From assembly GCA_031308135.1 (NCBI GenBank), contig JAHLJT010009436.1, forward strand, positions 123,989,366 through 124,053,365: a stretch of DNA of 64,000 bases, given 5' to 3'. The notes beneath the pieces are model-generated. The model was not told where the DNA came from, ran no database searches, and saw only the letters and a program-made list of their open reading frames with translations. Shown here piece by piece: positions 23,190-35,239 of the stretch. Positions within the stretch are counted from its first letter, which is position 1. Each line of letters begins with the position of its first letter. Made by a program: the position numbers and the translations under genes. Source of the DNA: Acheta domesticus (Eukaryota > Arthropoda > Insecta > Orthoptera > Gryllidae).

Positions 23190-23720
23190 TTTCCAGAGGT
23201 CTGTTCCGAGACTAGCACAGCGCCATCATTCCCCCGTTTTCCCCCGCGGCGCCCACGTGCAACCCACGTGCCGCCCACGCCCGCCTCTCCCCCCCCGCGG
23301 CGCTCCGTGTCCGCGTTCGCCTTGTGCGTGATGCTGACGCCAGAGATAGAAGCGCATCAAGCCGCCCCCACTGCACGGCACTTCCTCGGAACAGGACGTA
23401 GAGGGACGGGGTGGGGTGCCGCCCGGGCGAAGCGAAGCGTGCGAGAGGGGGGTGGAGGGGTTTGTGAGGGCTGGCGAGGGGAAACAAGGCAGACGCTTCC
23501 TGACGAGTGAGCAACGTCACCCGTCGGCACGTCACGCCTCAGAGTAAACATTTCGCGGACCGCCCTTCGGCCCGGATGACGCGCGATTCGAGACCGGACC
23601 GGCGCCGACCAACTCAGAGAGATCGACGGATAACGCCTACCCTGCCTCTTCCCCCGCGCGGCAGAACGTTGATAAGCTGCCGCTGTTGGCTCGAGAGGCC
23701 GCTTGGCAATGTGTAGAAAC
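23190..23720. other. CpG-rich patch
   Basis: A 500-base GC-rich block with sharp edges. Overlapping open frames on both strands are proline/arginine-rich and unrecognised. Confidence 0.45.
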
Positions 23721-25034
23721 TATTGCGAGGCGAAGAGAATGGCTTTTATCAGCGGAATCAGAACCTTGACGGCCATCCGAGCTTAATGTACTTTATTAAC
23801 TCCCTCTGCAATTTTCCGAGCATAATGTATTTTACTTAATCCACTCCATAATTTTTGGAATGAGGCGAATGATGCGAATTATTACGCAATATGGAGAAAT
23901 TCGCGACTGAGAACGCAACTACGTCATACAACAGAGACATTGCTATATTCATATCATCATTAAGAAAATGATTAACAGGAATAACCAACAACATATCACA
24001 AATCATCACTGACCCTAAAGTCTGGATGCCCCATGCAAGATGGGGTTCTTCCAACAAGTAAAAACAAAACTTCTTGACAAGGTGCACACACTGAACACGA
24101 AACGTCGATGTGCTAACAATTAATAAACAACAAATATGACAAACAACAAATATTAATTCCTGGTATTTCTGAGGATTGATCCCGCATGATCCTGATTCAT
24201 ATCCAATGTTTTATCCACCTCACCATCAATACTAATAATAATTATAATGATGATAATTAGCTGAATGTGGTGTCGCCGACGCTGTAAACTATTTTAAAAG
24301 TATCTTCATTTGTAGAAAATTTCTTTCATACTTCATTTAGTTAATGCGTAACGTTGTTCAAATATGTTCTTACAGTATTTGGCATTGAACTTACCAATGA
24401 ATGCTGATAATGTTATACTCGCCTTCAAAAATTTCCAACATTCAATGGCCTTGTATGTTACCTCCATATGGGATATGAAGTTGTAATGTTGCAAATGAAA
24501 AAAATTATAATCGTCCTAAGAAATACTTCAAGGTATTGATGATACGAATAGGTAAAGTTTAGTCAAGCTACACTTTTTACGATTTTTGCTAATATGCACA
24601 ATACTGTACAAATATATCACGAGTAAGTTGTTCTTCTAGGTTATTCTCTAATCCTAATAAAAGATAATTCTCAATTAGTTTCGAAAATTCTTCCGCAAAA
24701 TTACAACTACATTAAATGTAGTTATAAATGATTAAGTAAATCCTTTCCTGGATTTGCTAAACACTTCCATATTTTTCTCCCATAATTTTTATAGAGACTA
24801 TTTCACTCATGTCTATCCGCGTCGTAAGTAGCCAATGGTAAGCCTGGATATATTCAAATTAAACCAATCCCAGATGTTTATCGTCATCAGCTTGTTTACC
24901 TTTTTTATCGCTGTAAAACCTTTGTTTACCTTTTTAAGATAACGATAGCAATTGTTTCACCTCCAAAATAGCTCTTGTGCATCAATATAATATTAAAATG
25001 TGTGGTTTTGGTAATGTTTAAAACTCTGAAACAG
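23721..25034. other. AT-rich non-coding stretch
   Basis: No gene or repeat recognised. Confidence 0.5.
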
Positions 25035-25050
25035 AATGTATTATTATAGA

Positions 25051-25278
25051 TTCAGTGCTGAAAACAGCAAAAGGAACAGAAAAAGTGTGTAAAAGAAATT
25101 TCAAGAATTTTGTTGAAGAGAGAAAATACAAATGGACAGCACAAACTACAAATGAAGAAATTACACATGTTTTAGGCAATTAATATACGAAGATTAGATT
25201 GTGAAGAGTACAAAGAATATGCCATCAAAACTATATGGAACGTTCAACCAAAATTATTCAGGAAAATATTTTGATGAG
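25051..25278 (+). pseudogene. unassigned decayed coding remnant
   Basis: Two adjacent plus-strand segments have protein-like composition: DSVLKTAKGTEKVCKRNF onward to a stop near 25180, then in another frame IRRLDCEEYKEYAIKTIWNV. The charged and aromatic pattern looks coding, but I do not recognise the family. It could be part of an old transposon protein. Confidence 0.2.
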
Positions 25279-25689
25279 TACACACGTGTGTCCAATCCAT
25301 TCGAAATTGACGAATTCCGCTGCTAATTCATCTTGTACATCTTTCATTTCAAATACTTCTATGGAAGACCAACGCTTGGAAACTAACTTCCTACAATTTT
25401 AATGATTGTGCTTTTAATAAATGTTCTTGTCAGTAGCCTTGTAATTGTTTTCCGAAAGTTTATTACCATAAAATTGAAACATATTTGAAATCATTTTCTG
25501 CATTAAACTGTTATTCAAATGTTACTTGATAATAAGTTATTCCAGGAGGCAGTGATAAGTCGGAACTGAATGAAAGGTTTTCATTTTTCGGTTGTAATTT
25601 TGAGTAATATTTCCCTTTTTTGTAATTCCTGTGATTTAAATTATCCTTTCAGATCATGTAATGTGTTTATTCGTGAAATAGTCACACTA
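25279..25689. other. AT-rich non-coding stretch
   Basis: Nothing recognised up to the hairpin. Confidence 0.5.
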
Positions 25690-25782
25690 AATATCACTCG
25701 AAGTGCTGTGCTAGCCGGTAAATTCACTCCTCGCTACGCGAGTCGTGAATTTACCGGCTAGCACAGCACTTCTCGTGATATT
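25690..25782. repeat. 93-nt near-perfect hairpin (fold-back element or structured RNA)
   Basis: Arms 25700-25727 and 25745-25772 pair perfectly over 28 bases (left arm includes GCTGTGCTAGCCGGTAAATT). After a 2x2 mismatch the stem continues with 8 more pairs at 25690-25697 and 25775-25782. The apical part is CTCGC-TAC-GCGAG, set off by another 2x2 mismatch. Altogether about 41 pairs close on a three-base loop. Such a well-preserved palindrome suggests a recent fold-back MITE, although a hairpin RNA precursor is possible. Confidence 0.85.
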
Positions 25783-25925
25783 ACTTATGATTAAAACTCC
25801 TCAAATCCTGTCTAATTTGTGTTCACTTCTACTTTTGCAATTGCTCTATAAACAGTTTCGTATGCGAATATAAATAAACATTAAAAGACTGTTTTGTATG
25901 TATATGTTAATAAGGTATTAGTTAA

Positions 25926-25930
<5 letters not shown>

Positions 25931-25965
<35 letters not shown>
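25931..25965. repeat. (TA)n microsatellite
   Basis: Uninterrupted TA run. Confidence 0.95.
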
Positions 25966-25967
<2 letters not shown>

Positions 25968-27423
25968 TTGTGGCTCACATTAATTTAAAAACCGGTATTT
26001 GTATTGGTAGCGGCATTTTTTACACTTAGGAACGTACAAGTGACAAGTCGTACATAACAAAGTTCATTCATTCTCTAACACTACTCACGATTTTGTTTTC
26101 TGCTTATTCACTTCAAATTCTTCAAATTTAATAAGTTCCAAGGCAATACTGTACGTAGATTTTGCAAATTTATGTTTTTTAAATACGGTGTTATGCCTAT
26201 GGATATAATTTAAAATGAAATATCCCTTGTACGTCACTTGTTCAAATTAACTTCAGTTGTTCATGTAAATATGTCAACATCAGTGTTGCGAACGTCGTGA
26301 AATAAAATGATGGCGTATTGAGATAAAAAATGTCTTTGGATACTGGAGTTTAATCAACACCACCTACATAGGTCTATTTAGGTGGCAATGGTTTAATTCC
26401 CGGCATAGTCACGGATGTGGCAGCACCAAAACACGCAAAAACACGTCTTTAGAAATTCATTTTCATCTTCCGGCCGAACCCGAAAACAAATTATCAGTTT
26501 CCCATCAGGAGACAGAGACGCGTCTAATGATACCTCATATGTCTTGATTGGTGCTCGGGAAATGATCTAGCCATGAGAGACGGAATCTCATATCCTAACT
26601 CACGCACGCTAGAGCAGTTATTCAAATACTGTATAGGAATAATAGTAATAGTAAGAAAATTGTATATACAGTACAGCAAAGAATTTACCAATATAAAAAA
26701 TATGATTAGTATATTTTGATGTACTTCATACAAATAGGTAGGAAATTATTTTCTAATTTGCTCAAGCTTTCAGGAAAGATGCAAGGATTGTCGCAAGCAA
26801 ACTGATCCAGTCTCTAATAGATCAGTTCTGAATGAATATTTTTCAACGTCCAACGGAATACATACGTGAGACCTTTGAATTACTATGCTGCTTTTCGAAA
26901 AAAAGCATGAATAATCACGTTTAATTTATCAGATTGACGAAACTTAAACCTAATTTTGTAATCAAACATACAATTTAAAACAGTAATTACAAATGAAATG
27001 GGTCAGAAAAGTTTTTCTGAGAGAAATTATTTAGCATCATGTACATAAATGGATTTATTTCTACCAGAATTACATAGTGTTCTCTTCTGTAAAAACTCTA
27101 CTTCGATTTGTACGTTTTGGAAATAAAAGTTTGTTTTACAATGTATTATTCAATATAAAATATGTTCATTAATTTATTTTGTAAATTACATGTACATTTT
27201 TAATGTGTAAGTGCACAATGGAACGATAAAAACAAATATATTTAAATGCTCACAAGGCTTCATAATTTCGATATTTTCGAAATAGTAGAATATAATTTTC
27301 CTATTAGCATTTATTCAATGATAATTATTTTATAAGATATAAGCTTTCAAATTGTGAAACATTTTTGTAGTATTATTTACCCCTTTACCCGAATCGTGGG
27401 TGTCTATGAGTTAGTAACAGTCG
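25966..27423. other. AT-rich non-coding stretch
   Basis: A segment near 26380-26400 has a B-box-like GGTTTAATTCCCGG, but no A box or SINE body was found. Otherwise nothing recognised. Confidence 0.45.
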
Positions 27424-27451
27424 GACACACACATACACACACACACACACA
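27424..27451. repeat. (AC)n microsatellite
   Basis: Short AC run with one interruption. Confidence 0.9.
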
Positions 27452-28007
27452 TGGATTACATCATTAGTATAGCTACGTGGCATTTTCGCAGTGCCAGATG
27501 CACCACACTGAGCGAACATTTTAGGTATGACAGAGAAATCATATGGCATTGTGAGCAAACCTATTTATGAATGAAGTCTGCAGATTTAAGTACGACAGCC
27601 AACAAAAGTTGGTGAATGAATAAGTGCGTAGGCGTGCGCAACTTAAAGAAGGGGGCCATAACTACATTTCTGGGCCCCCTTTTCCATTGAATTATTTTTA
27701 TTTACATATGGCATGTTTTACTAGTAAATGAATAAAAGATACAAGGAGAATGAAATTATAACATTAATTATTCACTTAATAAATACAAATGATTCTATGA
27801 TGAACCTTTTACAGGATTGTCAGTTTGGAAATCCGGTTCCCTAAATGTCATGCATCAGTTCCTCAAATGGTCAGCTTAAAAAAGGTGAAAAACAGAAATC
27901 AATAATATTTACTATAACGAAATGTTTTATTTCATAGGGCCGCCATATCGAATTTCTCAGAGAGATCGTGTCCCCCTGTGCCTACGCCTAAGAAATGTCG
28001 ATCTTAG
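27452..28007. other. non-coding stretch with a short inverted repeat
   Basis: Nothing coding. GGGGGCC near 27651 and GGGCCCCC near 27672 form a short inverted repeat around a loop of about 15 bases. Confidence 0.45.
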
Positions 28008-28345
28008 TGGCTTCGGTGGTATAATGATTAGTATATCGGGGAGTTGTACACACAAGTTTGCGGGTTCAAACCCGATCAAAACCGTGGATTTTAAGGGCGA
28101 AAAAATACTTCCATACCCTTTCCTTCGGTGGTGAAGTAAAGCCGGCTGTCCCAAGTAGTAGATTTACAGCATGAACAATATTCTCAAGCCTAAAAGAAGC
28201 CTCTGAGCTAAATTCAAATCGCTTGTTTCGTCGCCCGAAGTGACACCTTTCTCCGCTGGAAGGTGAAAGGAACGAAACGAAATTTGCGGCTCAGACGGAA
28301 GAGCAGGCCTGATGGCGCGAGTCTACCCACGTAAGGCACTAATTA
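28008..28345 (+). mobile_element. tRNA-derived SINE
   Basis: The head (28008-28085) resembles a tRNA gene. The A-box-like TGGTATAATGATTAGTA (28017-28033) follows the tRNA-Asp/Glu/Gly pattern, and the B box GGTTCAAACCC (28063-28073) is a near-perfect match to GGTTCRANNCC. Between them the anticodon region is degenerate. A non-tRNA body follows, containing GGTGAAGTAAAGCCGGCTGT (from 28129) and ending around CTACCCACGTAAGGCACTAA (28323-28342). These are the hallmarks of a SINE transcribed by RNA polymerase III and mobilised by a partner LINE. The left and right borders are approximate and no clear target duplication was found. Confidence 0.65.
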
Positions 28346-28379
28346 ATTATTAGAAACAATTGTTAAATGAATGAGGTGA

Positions 28380-28850
28380 GAACGTTAACTGGTTAGTGAT
28401 GGTGCCAGTGGCAATGGCGGAAATCGCCGCCCGAAGCCGCGCAAGCGCCGGGGTGTTGTGCGCAAGCGCAGAGGCTCGCCGTTCGAACGCGAACCGCGTG
28501 GGACCGACACGCGCGGTCTTCCGGGCGGTGCTGAGCTCCTAGGGCCATTGCATAATGGACGAGCGGCGATCGCATCCGGCGATCTCGCTAATGTGCTTAC
28601 GGACGCCGACTCGCGTCCGCCGCGCCGCGCCGTCCCACTTCCATAATTGACGCTGCGCCTCGCAGAAGCCCCTGCTGCCCGACTCGATTGGGCCGGAGCG
28701 TCCCCGAGCGCATCTGCGAGGTCTATGAGACACACGCCACGCAGATGCGCGGCAAGAGCGTTGCAATGTCGCCGACGAGTGAGTGGTCGCTCCTCCTCTG
28801 CAACTGCACTTGGTGAACATTTTACTTCGCAACGCATATGGTTAGAGAAA
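28380..28850. other. CpG-rich patch
   Basis: GC-rich block. Open frames on both strands are arginine/alanine-rich with no domain recognised. Confidence 0.45.
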
Positions 28851-28997
28851 TTGCGCAGGCAAAAGCCCATAATGGATGTACAAAAATTGCAGTAGCAGAT
28901 ACGTACGTACTGGCAAATCCTTCCCTCTCAGTGACGATTCCACGAAACGTTTTTAAAATTCTTCGCACATAGACACAGTCGCCCTCATCCCACAATC

Positions 28998-29002
<5 letters not shown>

Positions 29003-29039
<37 letters not shown>
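29003..29039. repeat. (TA)n microsatellite
   Basis: Uninterrupted TA run. Confidence 0.95.
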
Positions 29040-30189
29040 TCTTATATATACATATTCGGTGGATATTACTTTAATGAAATTACCGGCTAAAAGAACTCCG
29101 AGGCAGATTATCATTGTGCCGACTATCTGAACGGCAGGTGATACTGTTCGACCCCCGATTATTACATAGTACGGGTTTATGGCTAAATAGCTACGTCAAA
29201 TTTAATCTCTGCAGGAGAATTAACCTGCAAGCTACTCTGATCGGTAGTTTTCCTTATTTCTCCGATCGATCGTATACCGAAGCAGAACCCTAACAACTGG
29301 GTTACGGACCGCACGCGATCTTTCCTTTCCAATCCTTGTCGCTTCTCTCCTCTTACAAACACACACACACATACACACACACTTCCTCTTACATCACTGT
29401 GCTTCCACACACAATTGGGAGCTTACAGCTATTCGCGGCTGCGGTGGTGACAATCTGGGGGACCTAATGAGGGAAACCTTGCAGGCTGAAGAGTGAGTCA
29501 GCGCCGGATCGCACGTTTCACCGCAGAGAGAACACCGCAATTTCCAGGGATGTACAATGCAATTCATGGAGAAAATGACCGTGGTTGTTCACGCACCCAC
29601 GAACATGAATCAATCGAATGAAATATTGGGACAAATATTCTCAAATGATGAAGCTGAGGCATCAACCCGCCAGGGCGAGGTGTAAGAATGTAATTTCGCA
29701 TAAAACTCTCATTAATCTACCCCGCCACTGTAGCGTGAGAAGGAAAACGGATACATGTCCCGTATAATCAAAATGTAGATGGTAGATGCATTCGATCTTG
29801 TATGTCATAGAGACCGTTTAAAAATTTATCTCAATATTCAACGTGGTTATCATATCAGGGAAGACTCAAAAAGTTGAAAATAGGCGAAAGCTTAATCCAA
29901 CATGTCTGAATATTGTTTTCTTAGTAGTTAATCGAATGCTTGTTCGTTCCAGAAACAAAAATTGTCTAAGTTTGATATAGACTATTGAAATTCTTCTCTT
30001 TCTGAGTCAATCACACTCGCTGACCGCATTCCAATATGCCCAAAACGATCTTACTACACATCCAAGACCCTTCCTCACGCCTCATATGTAGAACAGTCCC
30101 TATTTACATGAAAGACAGTGGCTTTCTCTTCATGCCACAACTAGCAACTCGATCATCCCCCAGCAACATACGCACGTGCCCACGTGTAT
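29040..30189. other. non-coding stretch
   Basis: Contains an (AC)n run at 29356-29383. A palindromic CCGATCGATCG lies near 29262. No gene seen. Confidence 0.5.
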
Positions 30190-30950
30190 AGCATCCCCAA
30201 GGACGTTCTGAGGTCACTGGTGAGAACGCAGCGTGCGTAAAACCTCATTCTGCGCCTCTCGCAAAGCCTGATGCGCACGCGCGTGGAGCATGCGTCCTTG
30301 GGCGCGCGTCGCGCCGCGGAAGCCCTGGGCGGCGTTCCAAGGACGTTAAGGGGTCACCGCTCGGCGTGTCAGCGCACCATATGGTGCCGTGGGCGGGCGC
30401 GGGCGTGCACATCGCGGGCGCTGGCGCGCACCGCCGCCGGGCGCGGGGCGGCGCGGTGGCGTCGCTCGCCCGGGCGCTGCCGTCGCCCTCCGCCCTTCGC
30501 CCCCGCGCCCGCCCGCCCTACCGCCCGCGCTCCACTCCCCACCCCCTCGGCTTCCCCTGGCCCAGTTGCGTGCGCGCGAAATCTCTGGAAAGTTCGTGGG
30601 CGGCCGAAACGCGTCGGGTCGATACTACTCGCGGAGCGGAGCGGTGCGACGTGGGCCCGGCGCGGGCGCGGTGCGGGGAGGCGAGACGATGCGAGGGTGG
30701 CGCGGGTGGCGGAGGATGCTGGCGCCCGTGGATCAATAGACCCGCTGTGCCGCTGCCGCCGCCACCGCCCGCGGGGGTGGCAGTGGCGCCCCGCGCGTGC
30801 TGACGTCACAACCTGTGGCGCCGCGGCGCGTGGGCGGGCGCTGAATGGCGCGCCGTTGCCGCGACCGCCGCTGGGGGCTGCAAGAGCGGCTACTGCAAAT
30901 GCTGTCCCCCGCCCACCCGGTCGCTAAAAAGCGTGGGCGGCTGTACATCG
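30190..30950. other. largest CpG-rich patch (about 750 bases)
   Basis: Very CpG-dense, with open frames of 116-218 codons in several frames on both strands at once. Such overlap shows composition, not coding. It is the best promoter-like CpG island candidate in the window. No adjoining conserved exon was recognised. Confidence 0.45.
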
Positions 30951-31849
30951 GTGATTAGTCGGGGGTGGAAATGCGGGCGGAGGCGTCGGTAGTTGAGCTG
31001 GGAGTGGGGAAAAACTCGTTTGCAGATAGGGGAAGGACGTCCAAAAAGGCACTGGTGGCGCGACGGAATGAGAAGAACAGAAGGGAGTAGTGCGAGCTAC
31101 AGAATTAGAATAGGAATTTGTTTTAGCCGAACTATAAGTGGCACCACTCTCTCTACCAGAGACACCGACGCGTATGGTGAAGTTTTTGTTGGAGAAGATG
31201 ATCGTTCCAAGCACATATTATAAAAATTATTTGCATATTATTACGATTTAAATAAGTGTGAGAAACAATAATTCAACATAATGCATTGTTGAATCATTGT
31301 TTCAACCGATCATTACGTTATAAATAATAATTTCAGGATTCAAAATAAGTTGACAATGACAAATTCCACAAAATCACGATGATTTACAGGCGTGGGAATT
31401 GTGTGAATGCTGGTGAAGGGTTGTTGACATTATTAAGGGATGAAATAATTGATGTCATCATTGTGAAATCAATTTTATTCAGACAGCCGTCTTTTGACGG
31501 CTTTGTCGTCATCATCACACTAAAAATAATGTAAATACAGTTGGTGTGAGTAATATTCGTTCTATTCATTTCTGACAAGCGAATTAATTGTTCTACTATG
31601 AGAACCATTGATTTTAAGTAATCGTGATATTACTAAATTGTTGTAATATATTGAGAAAGTAAACTTTTTTCATCACTGCCACGAATACTCAGATCGATAG
31701 AAGTGAAAAGTGTCGTCCTCAATATGTGTACTACGATCATCTACAGAATAGATTTCTTCTGAAGTCCTCAATGGGAATGGAGACGTCTTTTACGAACTGC
31801 GACAAAAAGAGGAAATATCCACGAAATTTCAGATACGAGCTAAAAGCAA
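30951..31849. other. non-coding stretch
   Basis: Nothing coding recognised. A short perfect hairpin AGCCGTC-TTTT-GACGGCT lies at about 31485-31502. Confidence 0.5.
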
Positions 31850-32225
31850 CGTCGACGTCGCGACGCATCGTGGGCGTGGCGGCGTGTTGGCCTGGGGCGG
31901 GCGGCCTTCCGGGAGCCGGGGCTTGGAGGCGCGGGATGCGGAGGGCCGGGTCGCACTCGGGGCTCAGTGTTTACCAACAGAGACGCGCGGCGGTGATGGC
32001 GGCAGGGGCGGCGGCGGCGACGGCCTATCGACCGGCGCCGCAAACAGACGCCCTCCGACGCCGCAGCCGCCTCCGCCTTCGCCATTCACGAATTGCCCCC
32101 GCGCGACGCCCACGGCCGTCGCCGCCGCGCCGGTCACCAACCTACTGGGTCAGCGGCGGGTGAAACGTGTGGTTCGGCTCAGGGTAATCAGGACGTGCAG
32201 GCAGGTAGTGGACTGGAGGTGCTCC
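31850..32225. other. CpG-rich patch
   Basis: GC-rich block with compositional open frames on both strands. Confidence 0.45.
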
Positions 32226-32824
32226 GCTTCCTAGTCGGAACGAGTTTCAAGCACGAAATTCTTGACTGGGTCAGGTTGTAATTGAGGATGAACAATCGCA
32301 TAATTTTTTCTAGAAATGCATATGAGAAACATTTTTTTAAATAGAAATTTATTATGTGTGAACGTAGGCAATTATTATTTCCATGATGATGTCCCTAGTC
32401 AAATACGAGCGATACGTGAAGGGTGTTTATAAGAAGAGATGAATTGGCGGTCGCGTCAATGTTCCGAGACTGGTCGCTCGCCCACACGTTCACTCACCGT
32501 CGCGCCCACGAACACCCTCTCAGACGGCGTCCCCACCCGCCTGGTTGCCGTTCTCCACAGGACTAGCACCATGTAAACAACAAATGTGAAGCATGATTTT
32601 CACATCTACTATGGAAACTGACAGTCTTGGCCGTTTGGGCGCCACAGACCTTTTGACCAGGAGTGCATCGACCGGCGGACGCCTTGCCTGTTAGCCCTAG
32701 CGGCGAGACTTGAGACATATCTCCCGCTAGGTCCGTTCCGCGAGCAATAGTCACGTGGGATCCATTATGCCTATATGTCCTGTCGCAATTACCGTTCAGT
32801 AGGTCTACAGAAATATAGTTCACG
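32226..32824. other. unassigned stretch with an open minus-strand frame
   Basis: The minus strand is open from about 32823 to 32563 (VNYISVDLLNGNCDRTYRHN at its start, several cysteines). It has no ATG at its beginning and is cut there by the Tc1 insertion. It could be an exon fragment or chance; not recognised. Confidence 0.2.
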
Positions 32825-34030
32825 TACAGGGGTTGGCCAAAATAATATGAAAACCATTGTAGTATATATTTTGCCTGTTGGCGTCACGGTGGACATGTAA
32901 ACTCTGCGACGCGGCTGCGTTGCTTAGTTGACGTGCCGTGTTTTTAAGGTTATATTGTAGTATTGTACAGGATTTAGCCTGCGTCGGTGTACACAAGTGA
33001 TCGGTGAAATATGTGAACTCTCAGACTCTGAGAGAGGGTAAATCGTTGGTGCGCGGTTAGCAGCATCTGAGACGAAACAATGGAACTGTTTAACGTTTCA
33101 GGAGCGAGAGTGTCCACGGTAAAGACAGCATACATAAAACATGGTAAAGAATCATCGCCGAAGAGAAAAAGTGGGCAAAAGCCGAAGTTAACTGACAGAA
33201 ACGAACATTAAAAAGGATTTAGCCAGACAATGTAAAAATACCGCGAGAAACGTCTCTGCAAAATTCAACACTCACTTGAGTAATACTGTTTCCAGAAAAA
33301 CAGTACAGCGGGAGCTTCAAAAAGCGAAAATGGAAGGGCTGCAATTGCAAAATCCTTCATAACGAAAGCCAACGCAAAGCTGTAGAGGAAGTGATGCCAC
33401 GATCATAAACCTGAACACTTGACTATAAGAATGTGGCATGGTCCGATGAATCATCGTTTACATAGTTTTTCTACAAACGGCCAGGTTTATGTGTGGAGCA
33501 CAAAACAAGCCTACAATATGCTGCTTCCTGCAGTCAAGCGCGGGGGATGTTCCGTTTTGATTTGGGCGTCTATATCAGATATATTTGATATTAAGCTCGT
33601 CCTATCATTACCCTCACTGGCCGGATTACTACAAATGAATCTCGACATTCTCAATAATCAAGTGCTTACAACTACTAGCAGATTGTTTCCAAACACTGCC
33701 ATATTCCAAGTAGATAATCCCTCATACACACAGAAAAAAGGTTCAGGCATGGTTTGCTGAGCATCAGAATATCACATATCTTCCCTGGCCAGCACAATCG
33801 CCAGACCTCAAGATAACTGAACTGTTATAGGTCGTTTTAGAACAGAGAGGGAGGAGATTTTCAGCTCCAACATCGTTGAAGCAATTGGTGGATGTTTTGG
33901 TTCAAGAATTGGAGAGCATTCCGTTGGAAACTATTCAGACACTCTACGACTCTACTCTGCGGCGAATTGCAGTTGTTCTAAAACCAAATGCCATTAAAAT
34001 TCCATAAAATCATGTTATAAATATTCCAAT
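32825..34030 (+). mobile_element. Tc1-like DNA transposon, decayed
   Basis: The left end is CAGGGGTTGGCCAAAATAAT at 32827, right after a TA dinucleotide, as expected for Tc1 insertion. Transposase remnants follow on the plus strand. I could not find a matching right terminal inverted repeat after the coding end near 34006, so the right end is lost or too diverged; the end coordinate is approximate. Confidence 0.75.
33080..34006 (+). pseudogene. Tc1-family (DD34E) transposase pseudogene
   Basis: Several frames together give a Tc1 transposase. An N-terminal helix-turn-helix region shows VSTVKTAYIKHGKESSPKRK then SGQKPKLTDR; a second DNA-binding part contains SRKTVQRELQKAKMEG. The first catalytic aspartate lies in VAWSDESSF (near 33431). 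The second lies in IFQVDNPSYT (near 33705). LPWPAQSPDLKITELL (near 33785) carries the glutamate, 34 residues after the second aspartate, which fits DD34E. The tail ends IQTLYDSTLRR then IAVVLKPN. Stops and frameshifts near 33208, 33360, 33458 and 33725 make it non-functional. Confidence 0.8.
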
Positions 34031-34436
34031 ATCAGGCGGGAAAAGTGTCGAGCTCGTCATCTTTCTCTACCAGCCATTTTATCAACTAAGTCTGGCTTTA
34101 AGTTCCACTTCGTCACTGATATTTTCGTACAGATATTCAATCAAATCATAAAGTTGTACAAAGGGCAGCGCCATGATATATTTATATTCAGACACTTCTG
34201 ATTAGCTAGCAGACGTTTAGCTGGTAGATGTTTTAGTTCATAGACATTTTTGATGTATACCTTTTAGCTGTAGATATTCAATCATTAGATTTATATGCCT
34301 ATAGACCATATTTTTCTTCGACATTTTCCTCGTTAGGAATAAATGCAGGTAGACATTTTTCCTGCAGACCTACTGATAATGAAACCCGACCACATTTCTG
34401 CCACCCACCCTACTCCATTCTGTTCCTTATTACAGG
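34031..34436. other. non-coding stretch with diverged short tandem motif
   Basis: At about 34195-34330 a loose motif like TAGACRTTTTAGCTRG recurs roughly every 15-20 bases, much diverged. No gene seen. Confidence 0.35.
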
Positions 34437-34469
34437 GTGACCGATTGGATTGAGCTGGATTTTATCGTC

Positions 34470-35180
34470 ACTTTTTTCATTGTTCTTTTATACATACGAG
34501 GAGAATTTGGTTTTAAAAAAATGGAGCAGTTTTTGAGAAAAAAAATGTTAAAAAATTGCTTACATTGCATGCAAAATTACACGAAAAGAATTCACATTTT
34601 CGTAAATGTGTTATTTCAAGATCTCCCTTTGAAAAACATATTTTAGGAAGGAGAAATATCCCTGTCTTCAACATTGTAGTGGTAGAAAGACGCCGAAAAA
34701 AATTATTCTATTGCAATTTTAAAAAAATTAAAAAAGGTATTTCAAAGAAAAGATATCTACGCCATTATTTAAGCGTCTTGTTGAGGATAAGTTTAATAAA
34801 CGTTGAGGATAAGTTTAATAAAAAAATGTAGAGCCATTTTTGCGAAAATTTTGAAAATGGTTTTTAGCCTAACATAAACAGTACCCTCAAATATAAATAT
34901 CTGTTTCAAACTTGCAGAACTTCGAGTTTCCTTAAATTAATCCAGAATACCAGTTTTGGAGAAGACCATCTAAACGGATTAAGCACTAGCGTAGACCACA
35001 GACAATCTGACAAACGGACGGGCCTATGGACGGACGGATTCTGGCTACACCACGTGTTAGGGGATTTTTTCCTTGATTTAGCAACTGGTTTTATCCACCT
35101 TTTCGTTGTCAGAGCCCGGCAATGAAATTTTTTTCGAAAGTGGTAGAGTATATACGTTGTATACGGTTAAGTAAAAATAG
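34470..35180 (+). repeat. family A repeat, 5'-shortened copy
   Basis: Two or three internal units (GAGCAGTTTTTGAGAAAA near 34522; AAAGACGCCGAAAAA near 34686; GAGCCATTTTTGCGAAAA near 34831), the GACGGACGG region (35015-35040), CACCACGTGTTAGGGGATTT near 35050, and an altered terminal hairpin ending GTAAAAATAG at 35180. A 22-base tandem duplication (GTTGAGGATAAGTTTAATAA twice) lies at 34780-34823. Confidence 0.7.
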
Positions 35181-35239
35181 TACTCAATTTCAATATATGA
35201 AACAATTCTTCATTAAAAATATAAAGTGACAATGATTTA

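Noticed and set aside
26380..26400. Second SINE suggested by GGTTTAATTCCCGG
   Set aside because: No A box at the right distance, and the body does not match the 28 kb SINE.
27424..29383. CRISPR-like or tRNA cluster
   Set aside because: Repeats here are (AC)n and (TA)n microsatellites; the only tRNA-like sequence is the SINE head, which lacks a foldable anticodon arm.
30271..30948. 218-codon arginine/alanine-rich frame and overlapping frames
   Set aside because: At least five overlapping open frames on both strands in a CpG-dense block; no domain or splice support.
31485..31505. Hairpin AGCCGTC-TTTT-GACGGCT resembling a bacterial terminator
   Set aside because: The context is animal nuclear DNA with no bacterial genes; a short chance palindrome.
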